64,000 bases of DNA from Pseudomonas sp. GL-B-19. Its GTDB lineage: Bacteria; Pseudomonadota; Gammaproteobacteria; Pseudomonadales; Pseudomonadaceae. Numbering within the stretch: the stretch's first letter is position 1; each line of letters begins with the position of its first letter. Where the stretch lies: the NCBI RefSeq assembly GCF_019956415.1, contig NZ_JAHBDK010000064.1, positions 124,001 through 188,000 on the forward strand. Reading direction: 5' to 3'. Positions 44,131 to 52,970 of the stretch are shown piece after piece. The notes under the pieces were generated by a model. The model saw only the letters and a program-made list of their open reading frames with translations. It was not told the origin of the DNA and did not search any database. A program made the position numbers and the translations under genes.

Positions 44131-45281
44131 GCCAGCGGCTAAAGGTTCTGCAATTGCAGCCTGACTACAACGTCAAAGCCCATGATTTTGCCGACCTCGC
44201 GGAGCAGATCGTCAAGGCGCTGCCCGGTGATCGCTACGAAGTGACGGCGGCGTTCCTGCGCGGCAAGCCCGGGCCAGGTGAGGCTATAAGCCGGGCGGAC
44301 CGTTCGGTGTACTTCGAGTTTTCCGACAAGTCCCTCAAAGGCATGCGCTTGCGGGCGATGTGGACGCTGTACAAGTTTTGCCGCGCGGAAAAATTCGACG
44401 TGGTGATCTGTAACCGCTTCAAGCCCGTGAACATGATGCTGACGCTTAACCGTTGGTTGAAAGTGCCGCTGTGCATCGGCATTTCTCACGGTTTTGGTGA
44501 GTACGACCGGTTTTACCGGCGCCGCCAGACCCAGCGCCTGATCGATCGTCACTGGCGTTTTGTCGGCGTGTCGCCGGCGGTCAAACAGTACCTGTTGGAC
44601 TGCGACTGCGGTTTTACCGATCAGAATACTTACGCGATCACCAACGCCATCGACATTGAGCAGGCCGAAGGTTTGCAACATAGCCGCGAGCGTGCCCGCG
44701 AATTGTTGGGGATCGATCCGTCGGTGCGCTTGATTGGTGCTCTGGGGCGTCTTGTACCGGTCAAGGGTCACACCTATCTGTTGCAGGCGTTTGCCGCGCT
44801 CAAGGACAAGTACCCGAACACACAGTTGGCGATCATTGGTGCCGGCCGCGAAGAGTCGCGCCTGAATGCCGAGATCGAACGCTTGGGCCTGACCGGGCGC
44901 GCACACCTTCTGGGCTTCAAGGAAATCGCCTTGCAGTACATTCGCGCCTTCGACATCTGGACCATGCCGTCCCTGGCTGAAGGCCTCGGGTTGGCGCTGC
45001 TCGAAGGCATGAGCGGTCATTTGCCGGTGATTGCATCCAACGTGCCTGCCATGCTGCCGCTGATTGAAGGGGCGGGGGGGGTGGCGATTACGCCCAAGGA
45101 AGTGCCGAGCCTGGTCGCAGCGCTGGATAACTACCTCGGGCTGTCGGATGTCGAGCTCAAGGCCAAGGGCGAGCAGGCCTTCCGTTATCTGCAGGAACAA
45201 CACGACATCGAGGTGTTCCGTCAGGAATACCTGAGCCTGATTGACTCCGGCCTGGAACAGGCCCGCAAGGAACAACCATGA
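44127..45281 (+). CDS. ssg: Family 4 glycosyltransferase Ssg
   Basis: From the ATG at 44127 the 384-residue product begins MSQRLKVLQLQPDYNVKAHD. It has GT-B motifs GALGRLVPVKGHTYLLQAFA near residue 205 and MPSLAEGLGLALLEGMSGHL near 290. Ssg (PA5001) in pseudomonads is needed for normal core and O-antigen, biofilm and phage sensitivity. The assignment rests on position and family. An in-frame upstream ATG at 44079 lies inside dnpA. It overlaps both neighbours by four bases (ATGA), with GGGAGAG before the start. Confidence 0.88.
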   Translation: MSQRLKVLQLQPDYNVKAHDFADLAEQIVKALPGDRYEVTAAFLRGKPGPGEAISRADRSVYFEFSDKSLKGMRLRAMWTLYKFCRAEKFDVVICNRFKPVNMMLTLNRWLKVPLCIGISHGFGEYDRFYRRRQTQRLIDRHWRFVGVSPAVKQYLLDCDCGFTDQNTYAITNAIDIEQAEGLQHSRERARELLGIDPSVRLIGALGRLVPVKGHTYLLQAFAALKDKYPNTQLAIIGAGREESRLNAEIERLGLTGRAHLLGFKEIALQYIRAFDIWTMPSLAEGLGLALLEGMSGHLPVIASNVPAMLPLIEGAGGVAITPKEVPSLVAALDNYLGLSDVELKAKGEQAFRYLQEQHDIEVFRQEYLSLIDSGLEQARKEQP

Positions 45282-46162
45282 GCGCCGCGCAACCTCTCGT
45301 CACGGTCATCATTGCGTCGTATAACCACGCTCGCTACATCGAGGAAAGCATTCTCAGCGTCCTCAACCAGACGTATAAGAACATCGAATTGTTGGTGGTC
45401 GACGACGGTTCCAGCGACAACAGCGTTGAACGGATCAACGCTTTGCAGGCACAACACGGTTTCGATTTCCGGGTTCAACAGAACCAGGGGCTGACCAATA
45501 CCCTCAACGGTGCCATCGCCCGTTCAAAGGGCAGTCTGATCGTGCCGTTCGGTTCTGACGACATCATGCTGCCAGAGCGCATCGCCACTCAGGTGGAGCA
45601 CATGGATGGCAAGCCCGAGGTTGGTATCTGCGCCGGCAATATCGAGCTGATCGACGCCGACGGTAATCTGTACCCGGAGAAGCGTCAGCGTCGTGATGTG
45701 CCGTTTCGTCGTCTGGATTTCGATGACATGTTTCTGGAGCGCAAACCCTATCCACCCGCCCCGACCCTGATGATCCGTCGGGAGGCGCTGGATAAGGTGG
45801 GTGGGTTCGATCCGAACATTCGCCTGGAAGATTTGCTGATCGAACTGAAGGTGACCCATGCCGGTTACTTTATCGATGGCCTGAATGTGCTGATGGCGCG
45901 CTATCGCAAACACGCCACCAACTCTTACAAGAACCACCGCTTCATGATCGACAGCATCCTGCGTACCTACGCGCTGTTCAGCGACCATCCACTGTACGAC
46001 GAGGTTCGCTACAAGTTCCTCAGCTCAATGTTCCTCAAGACCGCCAACCGTGACCGCAAGCTGGCCCGCGAACTGCTGGCGCAGATCCCGTTCAAGGCCT
46101 GGAACAAGAAGACCTGGCGCGGTCTGGGGCGGCTGTACTTCTCGCCGCTGGAAAAAGACTGA
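45278..46162 (+). CDS. Family 2 glycosyltransferase, WapR-like
   Basis: The 294-residue product is a GT-A enzyme: VTVIIASYNHARYIEESILS at residues 8-27, LLVVDDGSSDNSVERI near 44, and VPFGSDDIMLPERI near 88, with the DXD-like metal site SDD. Position matches PA5000, the WapR rhamnosyltransferase that prepares the core for O-antigen in P. aeruginosa. The sugar specificity is inferred from synteny. It ends the second LPS run; the end faces the acyltransferase gene with 62 bases between, which include a single degenerate REP half. Confidence 0.88.
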   Translation: MSAAQPLVTVIIASYNHARYIEESILSVLNQTYKNIELLVVDDGSSDNSVERINALQAQHGFDFRVQQNQGLTNTLNGAIARSKGSLIVPFGSDDIMLPERIATQVEHMDGKPEVGICAGNIELIDADGNLYPEKRQRRDVPFRRLDFDDMFLERKPYPPAPTLMIRREALDKVGGFDPNIRLEDLLIELKVTHAGYFIDGLNVLMARYRKHATNSYKNHRFMIDSILRTYALFSDHPLYDEVRYKFLSSMFLKTANRDRKLARELLAQIPFKAWNKKTWRGLGRLYFSPLEKD

Positions 46163-46224
46163 CCCAGCCTCCATGCGCCTTATAGCCGCAGGCTTCGCCA
46201 GCAGCTACAAGGTGTGCGTCAGCT

Positions 46225-47442
46225 TCAGCCAGCGATCTTCTCCGTCAGAATCCTGTTGGCTTGATTGCCTTGGCGCAGCCACAGCAAGGCCTTCTTGCCG
46301 GCCGTTATGCCCGGTTTCTCAATGTACAGGAACGTCAGGCTGCTGATGATGATCAGCAGGCAGCTGCACAGGGCCAGCAGCGGCAGAAAGGTCCAGATGT
46401 CACGCGCATCCAGATCAAGCACCAGCGGCAGGCGCTGGATGAACACCCACAGCACAAAGCCGTGCAGTAAATAGGTGCTGTAGCTGATTTCGCCGAGCCA
46501 ACGGATGCTGCGTGGTTTCAGCGCACCGAACAGGGTGTTTCCGGACGCCACAATCACGAAAAACAACGACATGAGCAGCAGTGGCTTCGGGCTGAAAGCA
46601 CGGTTGAATGCCGTGAAGGCAATTGCCAATGCCAGCAGCGCGATAATCCCCGCCATTCGAGTCTGACCCCAGGCCACCAGTTTCGGTTGGCGAACCCAAT
46701 ACGCAGCGCCGATGCCGCCGAGAAAGCTCGCGAGAAAATGTTTTTTCAGCGAGTGCTCCAGGCCGACCAGTTCATACAGTGCGTAAATGCCGATCAGGCA
46801 CAACACCGTTTGCTTCCAGCTGCCTCGGTAGATAAACACCAAGGCGGCGAGGGGCAATGCCAGATAGAAAAATACCTCGTAACCCAAAGTCCAGGTGACG
46901 TTGGAGATCAGCACGCCGGTTTGGTAGTACTGGTTGACGTCCGGCCGGTCGAAGGTCAGCCAGGCCAGGATCTGGCCGAAGAACTGGATCCCTGAGTCCT
47001 TGAGTTCCCAGTTCTGCAGGTAGAACACCGTGACAAACACGATCAGCATCAGCGGCAAGTACAACGGGTACAGGCGAAACAGCCGCGATACTGCAAAAGC
47101 CAGCCAGTCGTGTTGACGTCCCTGGGTGAGTAATCGATTCCAAAACAGGAAAGCGGTGATCATGAAAAACAGCGCGACACTGCCTTGGCCAAGTTGTGAG
47201 TAGAAATTGCTCGGCGGAAAATCAAACACACCCGTGCGCAGGAAGATCAAGGTAATGATCGCATGGTGTACGAACACGCCGAACGCCAGATAACCGCGTA
47301 GCCCATCAATGCTGGCATAACGGCTTTCACTGGAATGTTCGATTTGACGGGCGATTTTCGGTACGGCGCGTAACAGCAGGGCGCCGGTCACAATGGCCAG
47401 CAGATAAGCTGCTAGCGCAATGAGAGGATTGGTTTCAGTCAT
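46225..47442 (-). CDS. Acyltransferase family 3 membrane protein (OafA/YrhL type)
   Basis: The product, 405 residues, has about ten membrane helices and the family 3 acyltransferase features: SIDGLRGYLAFGVFVHHAII near residue 45 (with Arg and the HH pair) and RLFRLYPLYLPLMLIV near 125. Such proteins O-acetylate surface sugars using cytoplasmic acyl donors; here the target may be core or O-antigen. The ATG at 47442 overlaps the waaL stop as ATGA, so the two are co-translated. From memory no counterpart lies between wapR and waaL in P. aeruginosa. Confidence 0.88.
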   Translation of the reverse strand: MTETNPLIALAAYLLAIVTGALLLRAVPKIARQIEHSSESRYASIDGLRGYLAFGVFVHHAIITLIFLRTGVFDFPPSNFYSQLGQGSVALFFMITAFLFWNRLLTQGRQHDWLAFAVSRLFRLYPLYLPLMLIVFVTVFYLQNWELKDSGIQFFGQILAWLTFDRPDVNQYYQTGVLISNVTWTLGYEVFFYLALPLAALVFIYRGSWKQTVLCLIGIYALYELVGLEHSLKKHFLASFLGGIGAAYWVRQPKLVAWGQTRMAGIIALLALAIAFTAFNRAFSPKPLLLMSLFFVIVASGNTLFGALKPRSIRWLGEISYSTYLLHGFVLWVFIQRLPLVLDLDARDIWTFLPLLALCSCLLIIISSLTFLYIEKPGITAGKKALLWLRQGNQANRILTEKIAG

Positions 47443-49304
47443 CAATGAGCCTTGACCGGGGAGCTCCCGGTCAGCACTAGTCTGTGCAGGTTATCAACAG
47501 CGGACTTGGATGCCGTCATGGCATAGCCCTGAAGCAGTGCTTCAAAGTGTTCCTGGAACAGCCAGCGCTTGTCTACGGTGTAACGCTGCATATGGCGCAG
47601 GTTGCGCTGACGCAGGGCCAGGCTCAACGAAGAAGGGTAAATGCGCAGGTCGGCCACATCGATCAAGCCGAACTCTCCATCTTCAAGCACCAGAACGTTG
47701 CCCAGGTGCAGCGAACGGAAATAGACGCCCTGTTCATGCAGTTGAGCCATGAACTTGCCGAATCGCTCCACCAGCGCCTCACGCACCGCGGGTGCGGTTA
47801 TGCCTTGCAAGACCTGGCGCAGCGTATTGCCGGGCAGCGGTGAATAGTGCACGGCGCTGCTGCCGTCTGCCAGGCGATAAAGGTCAAGAATCGGCGGGGT
47901 CGCAAACCCCATGTTGCGCAGCTGCTCGCTGTTGACGGCAAAGCGTTCGGAGTAGGGGTTGAAACTGCCTGAAGTGTACCAGCGACGGCAGCGGAACAGC
48001 TTGAGGAAGCTGCCATCGAGCAGGCGCAAGACTTTGGGGCCCAGGCCATCTTCTTCGATCACCTGCGCATTGGCGGTCAATTGTTGCTGGGCCGTTGGCG
48101 TCAGTGTCTTGATGGGCATCGCCAACAAGCGTCTGGCGCGTTGATTAATGCAAAGCGCGGCGATCAGCGCCAGCGGAATCCAGAGCAGAAACCAGTGCTC
48201 CTTCGGCCGGGAGATGATGCCGCCGCCCTCGGTCAAGCCTGCGCCGATGCCGAATATCAGCCAGGTCGAGGCGATGATGAACAGTGGTTGCACGCGATTT
48301 CGCCAACTGCTGAGCAAACTCCAGGCCTGGAAAAACAACCATGGCAGCAATCCCACAACACCGACGTAAAAGAGCACGCCCAGGACAAAGCTGTGGGGCT
48401 CCTGAAAGCTGACGCCGACGCCGGGGTCGATGGCCAGGTTGGCGCTATAACCATGACCGATCCATGGGTGATCGGCTATTTGATTGATAGCCAGTTGCCA
48501 AATTTCGAAGCGATAAGAATCGCCGCGTTCGATGATCATTCGCGCAAACAGCACATAAAGCGCGGCGCCGCTGGCAACCAATGCGCCCAGCAATATGACG
48601 GAGCGGCGGTTCCAGCAAATGAAGCCCAGCCAGAGCCCCGCCATCGTCAGTGCAGCCAGAGGCGTTCTGGAGCCAGTGGCGATCACGGCGGCAAACATGA
48701 TTGCCATCGCCGGAAGACTCAACCAGAGCATCAGGCGGCGCTTGCAGATCATGCTCATGCTCAGCCAGTAGGCAGCATAAAAGCCATAGATGTGAGAACT
48801 CAGCAGTGGGTTGTCGAACGCACCGCCACCGATCAAACGCATACCCGGCTCGTACATGCGGGCGAAAACGAACAGGTTATGGACGGTGCCGACCAGTCCG
48901 ATCAATGCCGCGGCGAACAGCAGGGGGTGAATGATTTCGCTGCGATAGCGCACCAGCAAGTAGCAGCCAGCGAACAGCATCAGGATATGCAGCGGTGCTT
49001 TGACTTGACTGGAGAAGCTTTCCTGTCCCGGTGCCCAGGACAAACTCACCAGCGCCCAGGCCGCGAACACCACCACGGCAATGAAGATCGGCTCGCGGCA
49101 CAATTCTTTGAGTTCGCGGGGACGCAGACACAGGGCAATCAGCACCGGAATGCTGAACAGGCCATAATAAAGTTTGTGGTGCAGACTCCGGCCCGGCAAG
49201 AAAAACAATGCGCATAGAAGCAAGAGATAGCCAAGTGGAAGAATCCAGAGGCAGATGAAATCGAAAACTCGATTTGACGCACTATTGAAACCGCTGAGTT
49301 GCAT
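47442..49304 (-). CDS. waaL: WaaL O-antigen ligase fused to a kinase-like domain
   Basis: The 620-residue product starts MQLSGFNSASNRVFDFICLW at 49304; a longer frame would run into msbA and is rejected. Residues 1-400 contain about eleven membrane helices and the ligase loop with IGHGYSANLAIDPGVGVSFQ and EPHSFVLGVLFYVG (catalytic His of the Wzy_C family). Residues about 414-620 form a WaaP/aminoglycoside-kinase-like domain with SLHLGNVLVLEDGEFGLIDV. P. aeruginosa has these as separate genes, waaL (PA4999) and PA4998. The protein would ligate O-antigen to core in the periplasm, with the C-terminal domain expected in the cytoplasm. It is divergent from msbA. Confidence 0.9.
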   Translation of the reverse strand: MQLSGFNSASNRVFDFICLWILPLGYLLLLCALFFLPGRSLHHKLYYGLFSIPVLIALCLRPRELKELCREPIFIAVVVFAAWALVSLSWAPGQESFSSQVKAPLHILMLFAGCYLLVRYRSEIIHPLLFAAALIGLVGTVHNLFVFARMYEPGMRLIGGGAFDNPLLSSHIYGFYAAYWLSMSMICKRRLMLWLSLPAMAIMFAAVIATGSRTPLAALTMAGLWLGFICWNRRSVILLGALVASGAALYVLFARMIIERGDSYRFEIWQLAINQIADHPWIGHGYSANLAIDPGVGVSFQEPHSFVLGVLFYVGVVGLLPWLFFQAWSLLSSWRNRVQPLFIIASTWLIFGIGAGLTEGGGIISRPKEHWFLLWIPLALIAALCINQRARRLLAMPIKTLTPTAQQQLTANAQVIEEDGLGPKVLRLLDGSFLKLFRCRRWYTSGSFNPYSERFAVNSEQLRNMGFATPPILDLYRLADGSSAVHYSPLPGNTLRQVLQGITAPAVREALVERFGKFMAQLHEQGVYFRSLHLGNVLVLEDGEFGLIDVADLRIYPSSLSLALRQRNLRHMQRYTVDKRWLFQEHFEALLQGYAMTASKSAVDNLHRLVLTGSSPVKAH

Positions 49305-49460
49305 ACTGAGAGATTCAATCCTGAAGTTGATCGGGCATTCCGGGGTGATGGCTATTTGATACTTAATTCGATGCCTAACAATAACAGCCTTTAGTCGATT
49401 GCCAGAACCCTGAAGAAGCTGTGCTAAAGTCAGCGTCCTTTTTATCGACAAACGCGTGAT

Positions 49461-51263
49461 ATGGCCGACTCCAGTCTCTCCGCAAGCCCATCGAGCTTGA
49501 AAATCTACTTCCGCCTGCTCGGCTATGTCCGGCCGTACATCAGTCTGTTTCTGATCAGCATTGTCGGCTTTTTGATTTTCGCTTCGACCCAGCCGATGCT
49601 TGGTTACATTCTCAAATACTTTGTCGATGGCCTGTCCAATCCTGAGGCAGTGCTTTTCCCCTCTGTGCCTTACCTGCGCGACCTGCAACTGTTGCAGGCT
49701 GTGCCGCTGCTGATCATTCTGATCGCCGCGTGGCAGGGGCTGGGATCATATCTGGGCAACTACTTTCTGGCCAAGGTTTCCCTCGGGCTTGTCCATGACT
49801 TGCGGGTGCAGTTGTTCAATAACCTGCTGGTTTTGCCCAATCGCTATTTCGACAAGCATAACTCGGGTCATCTGATTTCGCGTATCACCTTCAATGTGAC
49901 GATGGTCACCGGGGCGGCCACAGATGCGATCAAGGTCGTAATCCGTGAAGGCATGACAGTGATCTTCCTGTTTGCCTCGCTGCTGTTCATGAATTGGCGC
50001 CTGACGCTGGTCATGATCGCCATCCTGCCGCTGATCGCCATCATGGTGCGCACCGCGAGCAAGAAATTCCGCAAGCAGAGCAAGAAAATCCAGGTGGCCA
50101 TGGGCGACGTGACCCACGTGGCGTCGGAAACCATCCAGGGGTATCGCGTGGTGCGCAGCTTTGGCGGTGAAGTCTACGAAGAGAAGCGTTTCTTCGCAGC
50201 CAGTCAGGGCAACACCGACAAACAACTGCGCATGACGCGCACCGGTGCCATTTACACGCCGTTGTTGCAACTGGTGATCTACAGCGCCATGGCGGTGTTG
50301 ATGTTCCTGGTGCTGTTCCTGCGCGGCGATGCGTCGGCTGGTGACATGGTTGCCTACATCACCCTGGCCGGCCTGTTGCCCAAGCCGATCCGCCAATTGT
50401 CCGAAGTCAGCTCGACCATCCAGAAAGGTGTGGCGGGTGCCGAGAGTATTTTCGAACAGCTGGACGTCGAGCCTGAAGTCGATACCGGCACCGTGGAGCG
50501 CGATGCCGTCAGCGGCCGCCTGGACGTGCGCAATCTGAGCTTCACCTACCCTGGCACCGATCGCCAGGTACTCAATGACATCAGTTTCTCGGCCGAGCCT
50601 GGGCAAATGGTAGCGCTTGTCGGACGGTCCGGCAGCGGCAAGTCGACCCTGGCCAACCTGATTCCACGCTTCTACCACCACGACAAGGGCGAGATCCTGA
50701 TTGATGATGTTGAGGTGGAGGATTACAAACTGCTGAACCTGCGCAAGCACATCGCCCAAGTGACCCAGCATGTGACGTTGTTCAGCGACACGGTGGCCAA
50801 TAACATTGCTTATGGCGACCTGGCTGGCGCACCTCGTGACGCGATCGAAAGAGCCGCGAAAGATGCCTACGCAATGGATTTCATCGCGCAGTTGCCCGAA
50901 GGCCTGGACACCCAGGTCGGCGAGAATGGTGTGCTGCTGTCCGGCGGTCAGCGCCAGCGCCTGGCCATTGCACGGGCCCTGTTGAAGAACGCACCGTTGC
51001 TGATTCTCGACGAAGCCACTTCGGCGCTCGACACTGAATCGGAGCGCCACATTCAGGCGGCGCTGGACCAAGTGATGAAAGGCCGGACCACGCTGGTAAT
51101 CGCTCACCGTCTGTCGACCATCGAAAAGGCTGACCTGATCCTGGTGATGGATCAGGGCCGGATTGTCGAGCGCGGCACCCATGCCGAGCTTCTGGCGCAA
51201 AACGGTTACTACGCCCGCCTGAACGCCATGGGCCTCGACGCTCCGACTGAAGACATCGCCTGA
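49461..51263 (+). CDS. msbA: Lipid A-core flippase MsbA
   Basis: MsbA is a homodimeric ABC exporter that flips lipid A-core to the periplasmic face of the inner membrane. The 600-residue product has six membrane helices in the first 330 residues, then an ATPase domain with Walker A VGRSGSGKSTLAN near 388, signature LSGGQRQRLAIARA near 495, Walker B LLILDEATSALD, and the switch histidine in VIAHRLST. It starts with ATG at 49461, 156 bases from the divergent waaL, and ends at a strong terminator before hldE. Confidence 0.97.
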   Translation: MADSSLSASPSSLKIYFRLLGYVRPYISLFLISIVGFLIFASTQPMLGYILKYFVDGLSNPEAVLFPSVPYLRDLQLLQAVPLLIILIAAWQGLGSYLGNYFLAKVSLGLVHDLRVQLFNNLLVLPNRYFDKHNSGHLISRITFNVTMVTGAATDAIKVVIREGMTVIFLFASLLFMNWRLTLVMIAILPLIAIMVRTASKKFRKQSKKIQVAMGDVTHVASETIQGYRVVRSFGGEVYEEKRFFAASQGNTDKQLRMTRTGAIYTPLLQLVIYSAMAVLMFLVLFLRGDASAGDMVAYITLAGLLPKPIRQLSEVSSTIQKGVAGAESIFEQLDVEPEVDTGTVERDAVSGRLDVRNLSFTYPGTDRQVLNDISFSAEPGQMVALVGRSGSGKSTLANLIPRFYHHDKGEILIDDVEVEDYKLLNLRKHIAQVTQHVTLFSDTVANNIAYGDLAGAPRDAIERAAKDAYAMDFIAQLPEGLDTQVGENGVLLSGGQRQRLAIARALLKNAPLLILDEATSALDTESERHIQAALDQVMKGRTTLVIAHRLSTIEKADLILVMDQGRIVERGTHAELLAQNGYYARLNAMGLDAPTEDIA

Positions 51264-51304
51264 CCCTCGGCATCCGTCAGTTTTAATGACAGTCTGAAAA
51301 AAAT

Positions 51305-51346
51305 GCAGCCTGAGGTTCTTTGAACCTGACCAGGCTGCTTTTTTTT
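51305..51346 (+). terminator. Intrinsic terminator between msbA and hldE
   Basis: GCAGCCTGAGGTTC pairs imperfectly with GAACCTGACCAGGCTGC, followed by eight T. It lies about 40 bases past the msbA stop, so hldE needs its own promoter; AATAT near 51400 is a weak candidate. Confidence 0.9.
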
Positions 51347-51437
51347 GCTTTTTACGACCTCGTTCATGCCATGCGCAAGGCCACGCCAACCCTGTGGTAA
51401 TATCGCGCCCCTGTTCATTTTGTATGTGGGTTGCTCC

Positions 51438-52862
51438 ATGAAGTTGTCCATGCCGCGATTCGATCAAGCCCCTGTCTTGGTGGTCGGCGATGTCATGCTC
51501 GACCGTTACTGGCATGGTGGTACCTCACGGATTTCCCCTGAGGCGCCGGTACCGGTTGTCAAGGTCGAGCAAATCGAAGACCGCCCGGGCGGTGCCGCCA
51601 ACGTTGCGTTGAACATTGCCGCGCTCGGTGCCCCGGCCTCGCTGGTCGGCGTGACCGGCGACGACGAAGCTGCCGACAGCCTGGCCAATAGCCTCAAGGG
51701 TGCTGGCGTTCGGGCGATATTCCAGCGCATTGCGCACCAGCCGACCATCGTCAAGCTGCGGGTCATGAGTCGTCACCAGCAACTGCTGCGTATCGACTTT
51801 GAAGAACCCTTCGCCACCGATGCGTTGGCGCTTGGCGAGCAAGTCGATGAATTGCTCGAAGGCATCAAGGTGCTGGTGCTGTCCGACTACGGCAAAGGCG
51901 CACTGAAAAACCATCAGGTGCTGATCCAGGCCGCACGTGCCCGTGGTATTCCGGTGCTGGCGGATCCCAAGGGCAAGGATTTTTCGATCTACCGTGGCGC
52001 AAGCCTGATCACCCCGAACCTCAACGAGTTCGAAACCATCGTCGGTGGTTGCGCCGATGAGCACGAGCTGGTGAGCAAGGGCGCGCAGCTGATGCACGAC
52101 CTCGACCTCGGCGCCTTGCTGGTGACCCGTGGCGAACACGGCATGACGTTGCTGCGCCCTGATCACCCGGCGCTGCACTTGCCGGCCCGCGCCCGTGAAG
52201 TGTTTGACGTGACCGGTGCCGGCGATACCGTGATTTCTACCCTGGCAGCCGCGATTGCCGCTGGCGAAGAATTGCCGCACGCAGTGGCCCTGGCCAACCT
52301 GGCGGCGGGCATCGTGGTCGGCAAACTCGGTACGGCGGCCATCAGCGCGCCGGAACTGCGCCGCGCCATTCAGCGTGCAGAGGGGTCGGAGCGCGGCGTG
52401 TTGGGCCTAGAGCAGCTATTGCTGGCGGTCGACGATGCGCGTGCGCACAAAGAGAAGATCGTCTTCACCAATGGCTGCTTCGACATTCTGCATGCCGGCC
52501 ACGTGACCTACCTTGAGCAGGCACGGGCCCAGGGCGATCGTCTGATCGTTGCAGTCAACGACGATGCTTCGGTCAGCCGCTTGAAGGGTCCGGGTCGTCC
52601 AATCAACAGCGTTGACCGTCGAATGGCGGTATTGGCCGGTTTGGGCGCAGTGGATTGGGTGATCAGCTTCCCTGAAGGCACCCCGGAAAACCTGCTGCGT
52701 GCGGTCAAGCCGGACGTGTTGGTCAAGGGTGGCGATTATGGGATTGACCAAGTGGTCGGCGCAGACATCGTGACTGCTTACGGCGGCACGGTGAAAGTGC
52801 TGGGGCTGGTGGAAAACAGCTCGACTACTGCGATTGTCGAGAAAATCCGCCAATCCGAGTGA
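51438..52862 (+). CDS. hldE: Bifunctional heptose-7-phosphate kinase / heptose-1-phosphate adenylyltransferase
   Basis: HldE makes ADP-heptose for WaaC and WaaF, phosphorylating at C1 and then adding AMP. From the ATG at 51438 the 474-residue product has a PfkB-type kinase domain in residues 1-320 (RPGGAANVALNIAALGA near 50; DVTGAGDTVISTLAAAIAAG near 255). A nucleotidyltransferase domain lies from about 340 (FTNGCFDILHAGHVTYLEQA, with the HxGH motif). The frame is open 93 bases further upstream into the terminator. A very long perfect palindrome follows the gene. Confidence 0.97.
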   Translation: MKLSMPRFDQAPVLVVGDVMLDRYWHGGTSRISPEAPVPVVKVEQIEDRPGGAANVALNIAALGAPASLVGVTGDDEAADSLANSLKGAGVRAIFQRIAHQPTIVKLRVMSRHQQLLRIDFEEPFATDALALGEQVDELLEGIKVLVLSDYGKGALKNHQVLIQAARARGIPVLADPKGKDFSIYRGASLITPNLNEFETIVGGCADEHELVSKGAQLMHDLDLGALLVTRGEHGMTLLRPDHPALHLPARAREVFDVTGAGDTVISTLAAAIAAGEELPHAVALANLAAGIVVGKLGTAAISAPELRRAIQRAEGSERGVLGLEQLLLAVDDARAHKEKIVFTNGCFDILHAGHVTYLEQARAQGDRLIVAVNDDASVSRLKGPGRPINSVDRRMAVLAGLGAVDWVISFPEGTPENLLRAVKPDVLVKGGDYGIDQVVGADIVTAYGGTVKVLGLVENSSTTAIVEKIRQSE

Positions 52863-52867
52863 AGCCT

Positions 52868-52959
52868 AAAAGATCGCAGCCTCGTTTCACTCGACAGCTC
52901 CTACATTGAAATGCGATTCCCTGTAGGAGCTGTCGAGTGAAACGAGGCTGCGATCTTTT
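52868..52959. repeat. Perfect 38-bp inverted repeat, second REP class
   Basis: Bases 52868-52905 (AAAAGATCGCAGCCTCGTTT and following) are the exact reverse complement of 52922-52959, with a 16-base centre. The core GTTTCACTCGACAGCTCCTA differs from the GCTTGCTCGCGA REP type. It sits between the convergent hldE and Nudix-like genes, and the outer A and T runs would make it a bidirectional terminator. Confidence 0.92.
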
Positions 52960-52970
52960 GACCTTTTGCT

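Noticed and set aside
49305..49688. Upstream extension of the waaL frame to 748 codons
   Set aside because: It overlaps the divergent msbA start and is not membrane-like; the ATG at 49304 gives a normal WaaL N terminus.
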